From Clostridia bacterium (GTDB lineage: Bacteria > Bacillota > Clostridia > Oscillospirales > CAG-272), in contig JAFTMJ010000090.1 in assembly GCA_017452475.1 (NCBI GenBank), forward strand, positions 1 to 41,622: 41,622 nt of DNA. The letters run 5' to 3'. The notes below the pieces were generated by a model that worked only from the letters and a program-made list of their open reading frames with translations, did not search any database and was not told the DNA's origin. The position numbers and the translations under genes were made by a program. Below, piece after piece: positions 25,572 to 34,609 of this stretch; position 1 is the first letter of the stretch; each line of letters opens with the position of its first letter.

Positions 25572-27248
25572 TTAAGCGTTAATTATCGAATTAATGATAT
25601 CCTGACGCGCCTTTAGCACCATTTCAGCCTCAGCCTTATTTTCACCCTTTACGGAGTAGTAAACCTTAATCTTTGGCTCTGTGCCCGAGGGACGAATAGC
25701 AATCCAAGAGGAGTCCTCAAACACGAACTTTAGCACATCAGCCTTAGGTAGGTCACCAATGCCAACGGTATAATCGTTTACAACTGCAATATTCGGCATT
25801 AGGCTCTTGCCCTTTTCCCTCATTTCCTTCATAATTGCCTGTATCCTCTCAACACCGTCAATTCCCTTAAGTGTGTAAGAGTCAAGCTTATCAAGGAAGT
25901 AGCCGTATTTTGCGTAAATCTCCTCCATTACATCAACCAAGGTCTTACCCTGATTCTTGTAATAGCTTGCCATTTCGCAAATGAGCATCGATGCAACAAC
26001 CGCATCCTTATCCCTTGCGTGGTTGCCCACTAAGTAGCCGTAGCTTTCCTCGTAGCCGATTACGAACTCGCCATTACCCTTTGTATCAAATTGGTTCATA
26101 ATATCGCCGATAAACTTAAAGCCTGTAAGAACCTCGCAAACCTTTAAGCCGTTCATCTTGGCAATGATTGCGCCAAGCTCGCTTGTTACAATTGTCTTAA
26201 TAACCGTGGATTTTTCGTTAAGCTTTGCCTTGTTCATCTTAATAACATAATCAACAAGCAAGGCGCCAACCTGGTTACCTGTAAAGAGCTTCATACCGTC
26301 CTTGGTGTTTACCGCAATTCCAACACGGTCACAGTCAGGGTCGGTACCTAAGATAAGGTCAGCATTTTGCTCCCGGCAAAGCTTAATTCCAATGCTTAAA
26401 GCCTCCGCATTTTCGGGGTTTGGAGAAACTACCGTTGGGAAATCACCGTTCTTCTCCTCCTGCTCCTTAACAACCGTAACATTGTAGCCAAGGTCGGAAA
26501 GGACACGCCTAACAGGCTTGTTGCCTGTACCGTGAAGTGGAGTATATACTATTTTTGCGCTCTTTTCGCCAATGTCGTGAGCCTGCTTTTTAACATTTGC
26601 AATAAAGCTCTCGTAAACCTCGTTTGGCACGCTCTTCAAAAGTCCGCAAGCTCTTGCCTCATTTTCATCCATAACCTCGATGGCAGGAATGTCTGTAATT
26701 GCGTTTACATAGCCGATAATCGCATTTGCATCATCAATCAAAACCTGGCAGCCTGTTTCGTCATAAACCTTATAGCCGTTATACTCCCTTGGGTTGTGGC
26801 TGGCAGTAACAACTATACCGCCAACGCAGTTAAGCTCCCTTACTGTAAAGGAAAGGGTCGGGGTTGGCATAAGCTCATCGTACAAAAATGCGGGGATGCC
26901 GCTTTTTGCCATAACAAGCGCCGCTTCCTTTGCAAAGGTATCGGAATTATTACGGGAGTCGTAGCCGATGGCAACGCCGCGCTTAACCTCCGCCCCGTAC
27001 TTATCAAGAAGATAGTTTGCAAAGCCCTGTGTAGCTTTTCTTATGATATATTTATTCATTCTGTTGGTGCCTGCACCCATAACGCCGCGCAAGCCGCCTG
27101 TGCCGAACTCAAGATCTCTCCAGAAGCGATCCTCTATTTCCTCGTTTGAAAGGTCTGCCCCGAGCTCAAGCCTTGTTGCCTCATCAAACCTTTTGTCCTC
27201 TTTCCAAAGCTTATAAGTGTTAAGAATTTCCTGTGATAGCTGCTTCAT
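25572..27248 (-). CDS. pgcA: Phospho-sugar mutase (alpha-phosphoglucomutase type)
   Basis: A 558-residue member of the alpha-D-phosphohexomutase superfamily, expected to interconvert glucose 1- and 6-phosphate for glycogen, cell-wall and exopolysaccharide precursors. The phosphoserine is in TASHNPREYNGYK (S150). The metal-binding loop is GTDPDCDR (D303, D305, D307), a sugar-binding GYEESYGY follows near 390, and the phosphate-binding RPSGTEPKIKVYY is near the C-terminus. The length and GTGGLRG at 49-55 fit the PgcA/phosphoglucomutase-2-like branch. GGAG precedes the ATG at 27248; an earlier start would add 14 residues with no ribosome binding site. Mannose specificity cannot be excluded. Confidence 0.9.
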   Translation of the reverse strand: MKQLSQEILNTYKLWKEDKRFDEATRLELGADLSNEEIEDRFWRDLEFGTGGLRGVMGAGTNRMNKYIIRKATQGFANYLLDKYGAEVKRGVAIGYDSRNNSDTFAKEAALVMAKSGIPAFLYDELMPTPTLSFTVRELNCVGGIVVTASHNPREYNGYKVYDETGCQVLIDDANAIIGYVNAITDIPAIEVMDENEARACGLLKSVPNEVYESFIANVKKQAHDIGEKSAKIVYTPLHGTGNKPVRRVLSDLGYNVTVVKEQEEKNGDFPTVVSPNPENAEALSIGIKLCREQNADLILGTDPDCDRVGIAVNTKDGMKLFTGNQVGALLVDYVIKMNKAKLNEKSTVIKTIVTSELGAIIAKMNGLKVCEVLTGFKFIGDIMNQFDTKGNGEFVIGYEESYGYLVGNHARDKDAVVASMLICEMASYYKNQGKTLVDVMEEIYAKYGYFLDKLDSYTLKGIDGVERIQAIMKEMREKGKSLMPNIAVVNDYTVGIGDLPKADVLKFVFEDSSWIAIRPSGTEPKIKVYYSVKGENKAEAEMVLKARQDIINSIINA

Positions 27249-27276
27249 TTCAAAATCTCCTTCTTTTATCAAAATA

Positions 27277-27304
27277 AGGGGCAGGGGCATCTATGCCCGC
27301 CCCT
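27277..27304 (-). terminator. Terminator after the aconitase gene
   Basis: AGGGGC-GGGCAT pairs with ATGCCC-CTGCCCCT (27277-27304) and is followed on the minus strand by TATTTT. It lies about 40 bases after the aconitase stop. Confidence 0.75.
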
Positions 27305-27346
27305 CATTTAATTATATAACAAATTAAGCAAAATTACAACTGCTTT

Positions 27347-29266
27347 TTATTCGCCCTTTGTATAGGCTAAAAGTCCGCCTGCCTTAAGGATGTTAATTTG
27401 GCGCTTTGTGTAGCTGCAAACAAGGGGAATTTTTTCGCCGTTTACATTAAGGATAATTTCGCCCTTTTCCATACCTTCAAACACATTTTCCAAGGATAAT
27501 GTGTCACCCTGTGTACATTTTTCGTAATCATCGGGGTTTTTAAAGGTGAGTGGCAATATTCCTGCGTTAACAAGGTTTGCCGCGTGAATTCTTGCAAAGC
27601 TCTTTGCGACAACCGCCTTAACGCCTAAGTAAAGAGGAACAAGGGCGGCGTGCTCTCTTGATGAGCCCTGACCGTAGTTGGAGCCGCCAACGATTATTGT
27701 TGATTTATTCTCAAGAGCCCTTTGCGCAAAGGTTTCATCGCAAACCGCAAAGCAGAACTTGGACAGGAACGGAATATTTGAACGGTAAGGCAATATCTTA
27801 GCGCCGGCAGGCATAATGTGGTCGGTGGTGATATTGTCCCCAACCTTCAAGGTCAATTTTGCCTCAATGTTATTTTCAAGGGGATATGTTGTTGGGAATG
27901 GCTTAATGTTAGGACCTCTCAAAATTTCCAAGTCCTTTGCCTCCTCCTCGGTAGCGGGCATTACAACTGCGCTGTCATCAATCTTAAATGCCTCGGGCAT
28001 TTCGATTTCCTTGTATTCGCCAAGAGTGCGTGGGTCGGTGATGTAGCCTGTTAATGCGGAAGCAACCGCAACCTCGGGAGATACCAAATAAACCTGGGCA
28101 TCCTTTGTGCCGCTTCTGCCCTCAAAGTTCCTGTTAAAGGTACGCAAGGATACGCCTGCTGAATTAGGTGAAAAGCCCATACCGATGCAAGGTCCGCAAG
28201 CACACTCAAGCACACGGGCGCCTGATGCCAAAATGTCGGACAATGCGCCACAGTCAGCAAGCATAGAAAGAACCTGCTTAGAGCCGGGGGAAACAGACAA
28301 GCTAACGCTATCGTCTATCTTTTTACCCTTAAGCATGCTTGCAACCCTTAGCATATCGCGAAGGGATGAGTTTGTGCAAGAGCCGATGCAAACCTGGTCA
28401 ACCTTAATGCTGCTAAGCTCCTCGGCAGTTTTAATATTATCAGGGCTGTGCGGGCAAGCCAAAAGTGGCTTAAGCTCGCTTAGGTTAATGTCAATAATTC
28501 TGTCATATTCAGCATCCGGGTCGCTTTCAAGCGGAACATAATCCTTTTCTCTGCCCTGCGCCTTCAAAAACTCTCTTGTTGTTTCATCGGATGGGAAAAT
28601 GGAGGTTGTTGCGCCAAGCTCGGTGCCCATATTTGTAATGGTTGCTCTTTCGGGCACGGAAAGTGTCTTTAACCCCTCTCCACCCCATTCGATAATAGCT
28701 CCCACGCCGCCCTTAACGGACAGAATACGCAAAATTTCCAAGCTGACATCCTTAGCACTAACCCAAGGCTGAAGCTTGCCTGTTAAGTTAACCTTGAACA
28801 TTTTTGGCATTGTGATGTAGTACTCACCGCCGCCCATAGCAACTGCAACATCAAGTCCGCCTGCGCCAAATGCAAGCATACCTATGCCGCCTGCGGTTGG
28901 GGTGTGGCTGTCAGAGCCGATAAGAGTCATGCCCGGCACGCCGAAGCGCTCCAAGTGAACCTGGTGGCAAATACCGTTGCCCGGACGGGAAAATCTTAAG
29001 CCGAACTTCTTTGCAACTGACTGAATATATCTGTGGTCATCTGCGTTTTCAAAGCCTGACTGTAATGTGTTGTGATCTATGTATGCAACGGACAGCTTTG
29101 TTCTTACTCTCGGAATACCGATAGCCTCAAACTCAAGGTATGCCATTGTGCCGGTTGCGTCCTGTGTCAAGGTTTGGTCTATGCGGAGGGCGATTTCCTC
29201 ACCCACCTTCATTTCTCCTGACACTAAGTGATTTTTTATAATTTTCTGTGCAAGTGTAAGTCCCAT
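27347..29266 (-). CDS. Aconitate hydratase
   Basis: A 639-residue aconitase carrying a 4Fe-4S cluster, converting citrate to isocitrate. Cluster-binding motifs are CIGSCTNSS (near 293-301) and CACGPCIG (near 354-361). GSDSHTPTAGGIGMLAFGAGG near 117-137 and the swivel-domain YGQGSSREHAALVP near 533-546 are diagnostic. It is shorter than AcnA (about 890) or the mitochondrial form (about 780) and matches the compact form typical of Clostridia. It starts one base after the stop of the Re-citrate synthase gene, with the ribosome binding site inside that gene, so the two enzymes are made together. Confidence 0.93.
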   Translation of the reverse strand: MGLTLAQKIIKNHLVSGEMKVGEEIALRIDQTLTQDATGTMAYLEFEAIGIPRVRTKLSVAYIDHNTLQSGFENADDHRYIQSVAKKFGLRFSRPGNGICHQVHLERFGVPGMTLIGSDSHTPTAGGIGMLAFGAGGLDVAVAMGGGEYYITMPKMFKVNLTGKLQPWVSAKDVSLEILRILSVKGGVGAIIEWGGEGLKTLSVPERATITNMGTELGATTSIFPSDETTREFLKAQGREKDYVPLESDPDAEYDRIIDINLSELKPLLACPHSPDNIKTAEELSSIKVDQVCIGSCTNSSLRDMLRVASMLKGKKIDDSVSLSVSPGSKQVLSMLADCGALSDILASGARVLECACGPCIGMGFSPNSAGVSLRTFNRNFEGRSGTKDAQVYLVSPEVAVASALTGYITDPRTLGEYKEIEMPEAFKIDDSAVVMPATEEEAKDLEILRGPNIKPFPTTYPLENNIEAKLTLKVGDNITTDHIMPAGAKILPYRSNIPFLSKFCFAVCDETFAQRALENKSTIIVGGSNYGQGSSREHAALVPLYLGVKAVVAKSFARIHAANLVNAGILPLTFKNPDDYEKCTQGDTLSLENVFEGMEKGEIILNVNGEKIPLVCSYTKRQINILKAGGLLAYTKGE

Positions 29267-29267
29267 A

Positions 29268-30641
29268 TTAGTTTCCTTTCAGCATAATGCTAATTTCCTT
29301 TAGCTTTTCCTCAAGCTCGCCTTCTGTAATTGAGCTTTGCCTGCCCGCCTCGTATTGGTCATCAACCCAAGATTTAAGAGCTATTACATGCGGGTTCTGC
29401 TTTGTTACAGCCTTATCCCCCTCAAGCCCGTAGTGGCTGTTTATCCAATACGCAATTCCTGCAAGGCCTGAGGTCTTCGAAACCATAACGCCTGCGGGAC
29501 GGTTAAGAAGCTTTTTGGTGTTGAAAATATTGTAAATTTCCTCATCCTTCATAAGTCCGTCAGCGTGGATGCCTGCACGGGTAAGGTTGAAGTTGTTGCC
29601 CACAAACGGTGTCATCGGTGGGATGTTGTAGCCCATTTTATCACGGAAGAAGTGGGCAATTTCAGTAATTACTGTTGGGTCCATACCGTCCATTGAGCCA
29701 CGGAGTGAGGCATACTCAAAAACCATAGCCTCAAGAGGAATGTTACCTGTACGCTCACCGATACCGAGGAGTGAGCAGTTAACGGCAGAGGCACCGTAGA
29801 GCCAAGCGGTTGTTGCGTTGGCAACTGCCTTGTAAAAGTCATTATGCCCGTGCCACTCAAGCATCTCGCTTGGAATGTCGGAATAATGCTGCAAGCCGTA
29901 GATAATGCCCGGCACACTTCGAGGCAAGGCAACCTCGGTATAAGGAACGCCATAGCCCATTGTGTCACAAGCGCGGATTTTAACAGGGATTTTTGCATCC
30001 TGTGACATCCTTTGAAGCTCGTTAACAAAGGGAACAACAAAGCCGTAAAAGTCCGCCCTTGTAATATCCTCCAAGTGGCAACGGGGACGGATGCCCGCCT
30101 CGAATGCGTCGTGAACAGAGGAAAGATAGAGGTTTAATGCCTCTTTTCTTGTCATCTTAAGCTTTTTGAAAATGTGATAGTCAGAGGCAGAAACAAGAAT
30201 ACCCGTTTCCCTAATACCCAAGTCGCGAACAAGCTTAAAATCCTGCTTGTTTGCCCTTATCCATGTGGTGATTTCGGGGAACTTCAAGCCAAGCTCCTGG
30301 CACTTCTCTACCGCACGCCTATCCTTTTCACTGTATATAAAAAACTCTGTTTGACGAATGATACCTTTTGGACCGCCAAGGCGGGAAAGATACTTATATA
30401 TTTCCACAATATCCTCAACGGAATAGGGCTCCATAGACTGCTGACCGTCACGCAGGGTGGTATCGGTTATCCAGATTTCCTCCGGCATTCCGATTGGCAC
30501 ACGGCGGTGGTTAAATGGAATTTTCGGCACCTCGTCATAAGGATATATATCTCTATACAAATTTGGCTCTGCCACATCCTGCAACTGATATTTGTAGGAT
30601 TTCTGCTCAAGCAAATTGGTTTTGTTTGATATTTCAAGCAT
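29268..30641 (-). CDS. Re-citrate synthase (isopropylmalate synthase family)
   Basis: A 457-residue DRE-TIM metallolyase: DTTLRDGQQ near 59-67 and EWHGHNDFYKAVANATTAWLYG near 260 carry the metal and active-site residues. The N-terminal NLYRDIYPYDEVPKIPFNHR, HLEDITRAD and NFNLTRAGIHADG segments are those of Re-citrate synthases such as the C. kluyveri enzyme, and differ from LeuA, homocitrate and citramalate synthases. It condenses acetyl-CoA with oxaloacetate with Re-face stereochemistry. The cotranscribed aconitase supports this. The ATG at 30641 follows AGAGGTG; a GTG at 30650 overlaps that site. A separate LeuA is present at 21557, so this gene is not needed for leucine. Confidence 0.88.
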   Translation of the reverse strand: MLEISNKTNLLEQKSYKYQLQDVAEPNLYRDIYPYDEVPKIPFNHRRVPIGMPEEIWITDTTLRDGQQSMEPYSVEDIVEIYKYLSRLGGPKGIIRQTEFFIYSEKDRRAVEKCQELGLKFPEITTWIRANKQDFKLVRDLGIRETGILVSASDYHIFKKLKMTRKEALNLYLSSVHDAFEAGIRPRCHLEDITRADFYGFVVPFVNELQRMSQDAKIPVKIRACDTMGYGVPYTEVALPRSVPGIIYGLQHYSDIPSEMLEWHGHNDFYKAVANATTAWLYGASAVNCSLLGIGERTGNIPLEAMVFEYASLRGSMDGMDPTVITEIAHFFRDKMGYNIPPMTPFVGNNFNLTRAGIHADGLMKDEEIYNIFNTKKLLNRPAGVMVSKTSGLAGIAYWINSHYGLEGDKAVTKQNPHVIALKSWVDDQYEAGRQSSITEGELEEKLKEISIMLKGN

Positions 30642-30683
30642 TTTATTCACCTCTTAACACTTTAGTCAATTAAAATATTTTTC

Positions 30684-30712
30684 ATTATATACTATACATT
30701 ACAAAATGTCAA
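30684..30712 (-). promoter_or_regulatory. Consensus sigma-A promoter of the citrate operon
   Basis: TTGACA (30707-30712 on the complement), exactly 17 bp, TATAAT (30684-30689). Both hexamers match the consensus perfectly, so strong transcription of Re-citrate synthase and aconitase is expected. Confidence 0.85.
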
Positions 30713-30863
30713 GAAATTTGTAAATATTTTTTTGAATATTTTTTCGCATATGGCTATTTTAACAAAAAGACCTGTTTTTCCTTGTTTATATTTGAATATT
30801 TTGTTTTAATCTCCTTGTTTTGGATGAATATTTTATGAATATTTTTTCACCGTATTCACAAAA

Positions 30864-30896
30864 AAGGAGACCCGAGCCAATGCTAAGGTCTTCCTT
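30864..30896 (-). terminator. Terminator after the CvpA-like gene
   Basis: On the minus strand AAGGAAGACC pairs with GGTCTCCTT around a 14-base loop and is followed by TTTTTTG. It begins eight bases after the stop at 30904. Confidence 0.75.
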
Positions 30897-30903
30897 ATTT
30901 TAA

Positions 30904-33129
30904 TTATTCGCCAAGGGTAATACCAAATACGGTTGCAATATTCAAAACTGCGGTCCTGTTTGCGCCTGTTGCGTACTCGTTTTCAAGTGCCGCCTGCAAG
31001 GAAGCCTTGTCTGAGTCGGTAAGCTCGCTTTGAATTCCGTATGGGTCTTCACTGTTGTTTTCAACCGCATTTCCAATCATTTCGGTTGCGATTGAGGAAT
31101 CTAAAATATTGCTAATAAGCTGCTCGGCGGTTTCACCTGTTTTGGAGTCGCCTGTGCCGTTGTCAAACAAATTCTCGCTTGTTGAGTCGTGTGCAGAAGC
31201 GATTGTTGTTAGGATATGGGCTGTTTTTGCAGCCTCATCCGCCTTTTCATCCTCAACTGAGCCGTCCCCATTTTCATCCTCGTACTCGTGGTTATAAATT
31301 GTATCAACCAAGGATTGAGAAATTGAAGAAACGGTTTCGCCCTTTTCGCCCTTTACGCCGTAGCGGTTAAGGTTTTCAATCTGGGCAAGCTCCATAAGAG
31401 CCTCCGCCTCAAGCCTTGCATTTGGGTCATCCTTTTCATATTTACCAAACTCGGCAATAAGTGCTGCCAAGTGGTCCTCCTGCAACGCCTTGTCGCCATC
31501 CCAAATTGCCATTGTAAGTGTGGCAAGCTTTTGCCTTGAAACAAGGAGCTGTACCATATCAACACCCGGCTTTGTTGCATTTTCTACAAAATTACTGTCG
31601 AAAATACCAAGCTTTGCGCACGCCTCGGAATGAAGAATGGAGTCAAGAAGGAATTTGTATGAATTACCAAAGAAAATACTGTCACGGATTTGATTTAAGC
31701 CCGTGCCGAGAGCAACAAAGTCACCCGCCTTAACTATATCGTCAACATATTCAATATCTGCAATTGTATCGGAGAAAATGCGTATTTCCTTAATCGCTAA
31801 GGCTATCCTTGCGCCCTCTTGATCAAGAGAGCCTTGGTTGATTTTACCCTCATCAACCTTTATAATTTCGCCATAGGGCTCACCGTTGATTTCCTCATAA
31901 ACCTCGTAAAGATAGCTCTGCATTGCGTTTGCAACTGTTGGAACTGTGGGTCTTGTGTTGGGGTTTACATACAGACTTACCAAAATTTCACTGTAAAACT
32001 TGCCGTCCTCGAGAACCTTGTAAATATCGCCGTTTTCGGAGTTTAGTTCTCTAAACAAGCCCCTGTTCACCGTTGTCTTGAAAATTGAGGAATAGGTTCT
32101 TAGGTCTGTTACCAAGCCCTTTCCCGTCATGCCCGACATAACCTCCAAGAGCTTATCAACCACAGGGTCGAAGCTTTTGCCAAAGGATGGAAGCTCAAAG
32201 GTAAAGAACTTGTCGTGCTCCTTCAGCTCCGTTGCGGTTTGAGAAAGCAGGTTTGCAATAAGCGCGGTTAAATATTCCGATTTTGAAATTTCATTTATCG
32301 CGTTGTCAACAAGCTGCGTTTCCTTAGATGTAAACTCAGCAGAATCAATTTCTGTCAAAGGAACGATTGACTTATAAATGTTAATAACATTATCTGTTTC
32401 GTCAACTAAAGAAACCTCAACATCATCAACATCTGTTGTTGTCAGTACCTCAAAGAGCCATTGACCGCCGCAGGTGCTTATTGCACCAATGGCACCGCCA
32501 TCCACAATTTCCTCAAACTCTGAGGTGCCCGTTACAACCGCCTCGCCGCTATCGCTTTCAATAGTTTCATTAACCTTACTGATTGTATTTACACCATAGG
32601 TTGCAAAGCCCACCAGAGGAACTAAGAAAATTGCCAGAGCAAGCACGCTTCTTACAATACCGAAAAAGCCACCCAAAAGCTTCTGCCATACCTTTTTGCT
32701 CTTTGGGATGAAGCACTTCTGAATAATTGTCTTAACTATTTTGAATATAATGCCTATGATAAGGTACACTGCCATATAAATAATAGGCACTAAAACCGTT
32801 ACAAAAATAGCAAAAACCAAATCTAAGTTTGCTCTTTCGAAAAAGCCGTCATTTATATACGCTTCCATTGAACCCATAATTTCCGCAAGAGCACCCTCTT
32901 GGGCGCCGCCGTTTATGCTTTCAAGGGCGCTATATATGTTTTCCGGGTCAACAATAGCACCCGCTATTGCTTCAGCAATGAAAATTGAAATCAAAGCATT
33001 TAACAAAACGAACCCCACATCCGTCAAGGAACGGAAGGTACCCTTAAAAAAGCCGCGAATAAAGCCGACAATGGCAACGATGGCAAACAAGCCAATCGAG
33101 GATAGGGTTACTATAGTAGTAATATCCAT
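30904..33129 (-). CDS. Large CvpA-like membrane protein with extracytoplasmic domain
   Basis: A 741-residue protein. The first 190 residues have four hydrophobic helices and the two Gly/Arg motifs of the CvpA family: GFIRGFFKG near 21-29 and LLGGFFGIVRSVL near 150-162. The remaining 550 residues are acidic and hydrophilic, without recognised domain, and probably lie outside the membrane. DENGDGSVEDE near 640 matches a calcium-binding EF-hand or dockerin-like loop. Classical CvpA (colicin V production) is about 160-180 residues, so this one has a long extension. The ATG at 33129 has AGGAG eight bases upstream; an earlier start 42 bases upstream lacks one. No neighbour in the same direction helps with function. 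Confidence 0.7.
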   Translation of the reverse strand: MDITTIVTLSSIGLFAIVAIVGFIRGFFKGTFRSLTDVGFVLLNALISIFIAEAIAGAIVDPENIYSALESINGGAQEGALAEIMGSMEAYINDGFFERANLDLVFAIFVTVLVPIIYMAVYLIIGIIFKIVKTIIQKCFIPKSKKVWQKLLGGFFGIVRSVLALAIFLVPLVGFATYGVNTISKVNETIESDSGEAVVTGTSEFEEIVDGGAIGAISTCGGQWLFEVLTTTDVDDVEVSLVDETDNVINIYKSIVPLTEIDSAEFTSKETQLVDNAINEISKSEYLTALIANLLSQTATELKEHDKFFTFELPSFGKSFDPVVDKLLEVMSGMTGKGLVTDLRTYSSIFKTTVNRGLFRELNSENGDIYKVLEDGKFYSEILVSLYVNPNTRPTVPTVANAMQSYLYEVYEEINGEPYGEIIKVDEGKINQGSLDQEGARIALAIKEIRIFSDTIADIEYVDDIVKAGDFVALGTGLNQIRDSIFFGNSYKFLLDSILHSEACAKLGIFDSNFVENATKPGVDMVQLLVSRQKLATLTMAIWDGDKALQEDHLAALIAEFGKYEKDDPNARLEAEALMELAQIENLNRYGVKGEKGETVSSISQSLVDTIYNHEYEDENGDGSVEDEKADEAAKTAHILTTIASAHDSTSENLFDNGTGDSKTGETAEQLISNILDSSIATEMIGNAVENNSEDPYGIQSELTDSDKASLQAALENEYATGANRTAVLNIATVFGITLGE

Positions 33130-33350
33130 TATTTTCTCCTTTAAATAAGTAATATGTATGTCCTTTTGCATAAGCTAACGAACAAGGTATATTTGTCTAT
33201 ACATATTCTATGATATCACAAATTGTTTACATTTTCAATAGATTTTTATTATTTAGGCTTTTTAAGGTTTTTTGACCTTTTACTGCATAATCTAAAAATA
33301 CTTACAAACAATATGTAGGCAACGACAAAATTTAAAGGAGATTTTTTACT

Positions 33351-33896
33351 ATGAAGGCTACAGGAATTGTACGCAGGATTGATGACCTCGGTCGTGTTGT
33401 TATACCAAAGGAAATCAGAAGAACCATGAGAATACGGGAGGGCAGCCCCCTTGAAATTTATACTGACAGGGAGGGTGAGGTTATTTTTAAAAAGTACTCC
33501 CCTGTTGGAGAAATGTCCTCCTTTGCCTACCAATATGTTGACACCTTGAACAAGGTATGTCAAATGAGTGTGGCAGTAACGGACAGGGACACAATTATTG
33601 CCTGCGCAGGTGTACCAAGGAAGGAATATGCAGACAAAAAGCTAACCGAGGATTACGAGGTAACAATTGAGTCACGAAATATGTATATTTACAAAAACGG
33701 CGGACCCCGTGTGCTGATTTGTGACGGTGGCAACGCATTTGTTAAGTATGCAATGCCCATAATTTCAGAGGGGGATATTGTTGGCAGCATTGCCTGCATT
33801 TCCACTGATGAAGGCACCGTTGCCGACCCAAACAGCACGGAGGCAAAATTAATCCAAACCGCGGCGACCTTTTTAGGCAGACAATTCGAGGGATAA
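33351..33896 (+). CDS. spoVT: Stage V sporulation protein T
   Basis: A 181-residue regulator that in Bacillus acts with sigma-G in the forespore. The N-terminal AbrB swapped-hairpin domain MKATGIVRRIDDLGRVVIPKEIRRT is nearly invariant; residues about 57-178 form the GAF-like domain (VCQMSVAVTDRDTII, GDIVGSIACIS). Length matches B. subtilis SpoVT (178). AAAGGAG lies 11 bases before the ATG. It supports an endospore-forming host. It is alone, between the divergent CvpA-like gene and the convergent amidase gene. Confidence 0.95.
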   Translation: MKATGIVRRIDDLGRVVIPKEIRRTMRIREGSPLEIYTDREGEVIFKKYSPVGEMSSFAYQYVDTLNKVCQMSVAVTDRDTIIACAGVPRKEYADKKLTEDYEVTIESRNMYIYKNGGPRVLICDGGNAFVKYAMPIISEGDIVGSIACISTDEGTVADPNSTEAKLIQTAATFLGRQFEG

Positions 33897-33909
33897 ATAT
33901 AAAAAAAGT

Positions 33910-33950
33910 GGCACAGAGTGTACGATTTTTACACTTTGTGCCTGTTTTTT
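33910..33950. terminator. Bidirectional terminator between spoVT and the amidase gene
   Basis: GGCACAGAGTGTA pairs with TACACTTTGTGCC (33910-33942) with one mismatch. TTTTTT follows on the plus strand and a seven-T run on the minus strand, so it can stop both convergent genes. Confidence 0.85.
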
Positions 33951-33978
33951 GTAAAATTGTATTGAAGTCGATTTTAAT

Positions 33979-34545
33979 TTATGATAAACTTAAATAGTCA
34001 AGCAAGCCCCGGTATATGCCGCTTGCAAAAAGGGCGGGATTTTCCGCCATAAAGCGCGCCTCATAGGGGTTAGAAATAAAGCCAAGCTCAACTAAAATCG
34101 CAGGCATTGCCGTGCGCCTTAAAACATATAGCCCCGGGCGGAGTTTTACGCCACGTGAGGGGAAGCCTGTAATTTCTGTCACCTCACGGAGTACATCCTC
34201 CGCTAAGGAGGCGGAACGGGAGGGTGAGGAATAAACAAGAACCTCCGTGCCGTTTGCGTTTTGTGAAACCGAGGCGTTTGTATGGATGCTTATAAAGTAA
34301 TCTGCCCCCCAGCTGTTTGCATCATTAACTCTTACACGCAGGCTTGATGCGTTTGATGTGCCAAGCTGAGTTTGGGGTGTGGGGCGAGAAAGCCGCACCT
34401 CAAAGCGGCTGTCCCCTCTTAGCAAATCCGCGAGGCGCTGACCCACCTGATATGTTATATCCTGCTCTCTGTAGCCGTTGCCCTCTGCCCCTGTGTTGGG
34501 CGGGCTTGGGTTGTGCCCCTGGTCTATGTATATTTTAATTGCCAT
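33979..34545 (-). CDS. N-acetylmuramoyl-L-alanine amidase (Amidase_3)
   Basis: A 188-residue zinc amidase that cleaves the bond between muramic acid and L-alanine in peptidoglycan. Zinc ligands H11 (DQGHNPS), E27 (GYREQD) and H88 (FISIHTNA), and the catalytic Glu E153 (ILVELGF), are all present. It is the bare catalytic domain: no signal peptide, no cell-wall-binding or SPOR repeats. Possible roles are mother-cell or forespore work during sporulation, or lysis. AGGGAG lies eight bases before the ATG. Its convergent neighbour is spoVT, and ttcA-like is divergent. CwlD-type amidases usually have an N-terminal membrane anchor, which is missing here. Confidence 0.88.
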   Translation of the reverse strand: MAIKIYIDQGHNPSPPNTGAEGNGYREQDITYQVGQRLADLLRGDSRFEVRLSRPTPQTQLGTSNASSLRVRVNDANSWGADYFISIHTNASVSQNANGTEVLVYSSPSRSASLAEDVLREVTEITGFPSRGVKLRPGLYVLRRTAMPAILVELGFISNPYEARFMAENPALFASGIYRGLLDYLSLS

Positions 34546-34609
34546 AGCTATGCTCCCTTAATATTTCTTTATTAGTATGCTATGCAAATTTTATCGAAAG
34601 GTTAACAAT

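Noticed and set aside
29268-30641. Second leuA or homocitrate synthase
   Set aside because: The N-terminal PNLYRDIYPY and HLEDITRAD segments and the adjacent aconitase fit Re-citrate synthase; the allosteric LeuA domain is absent.
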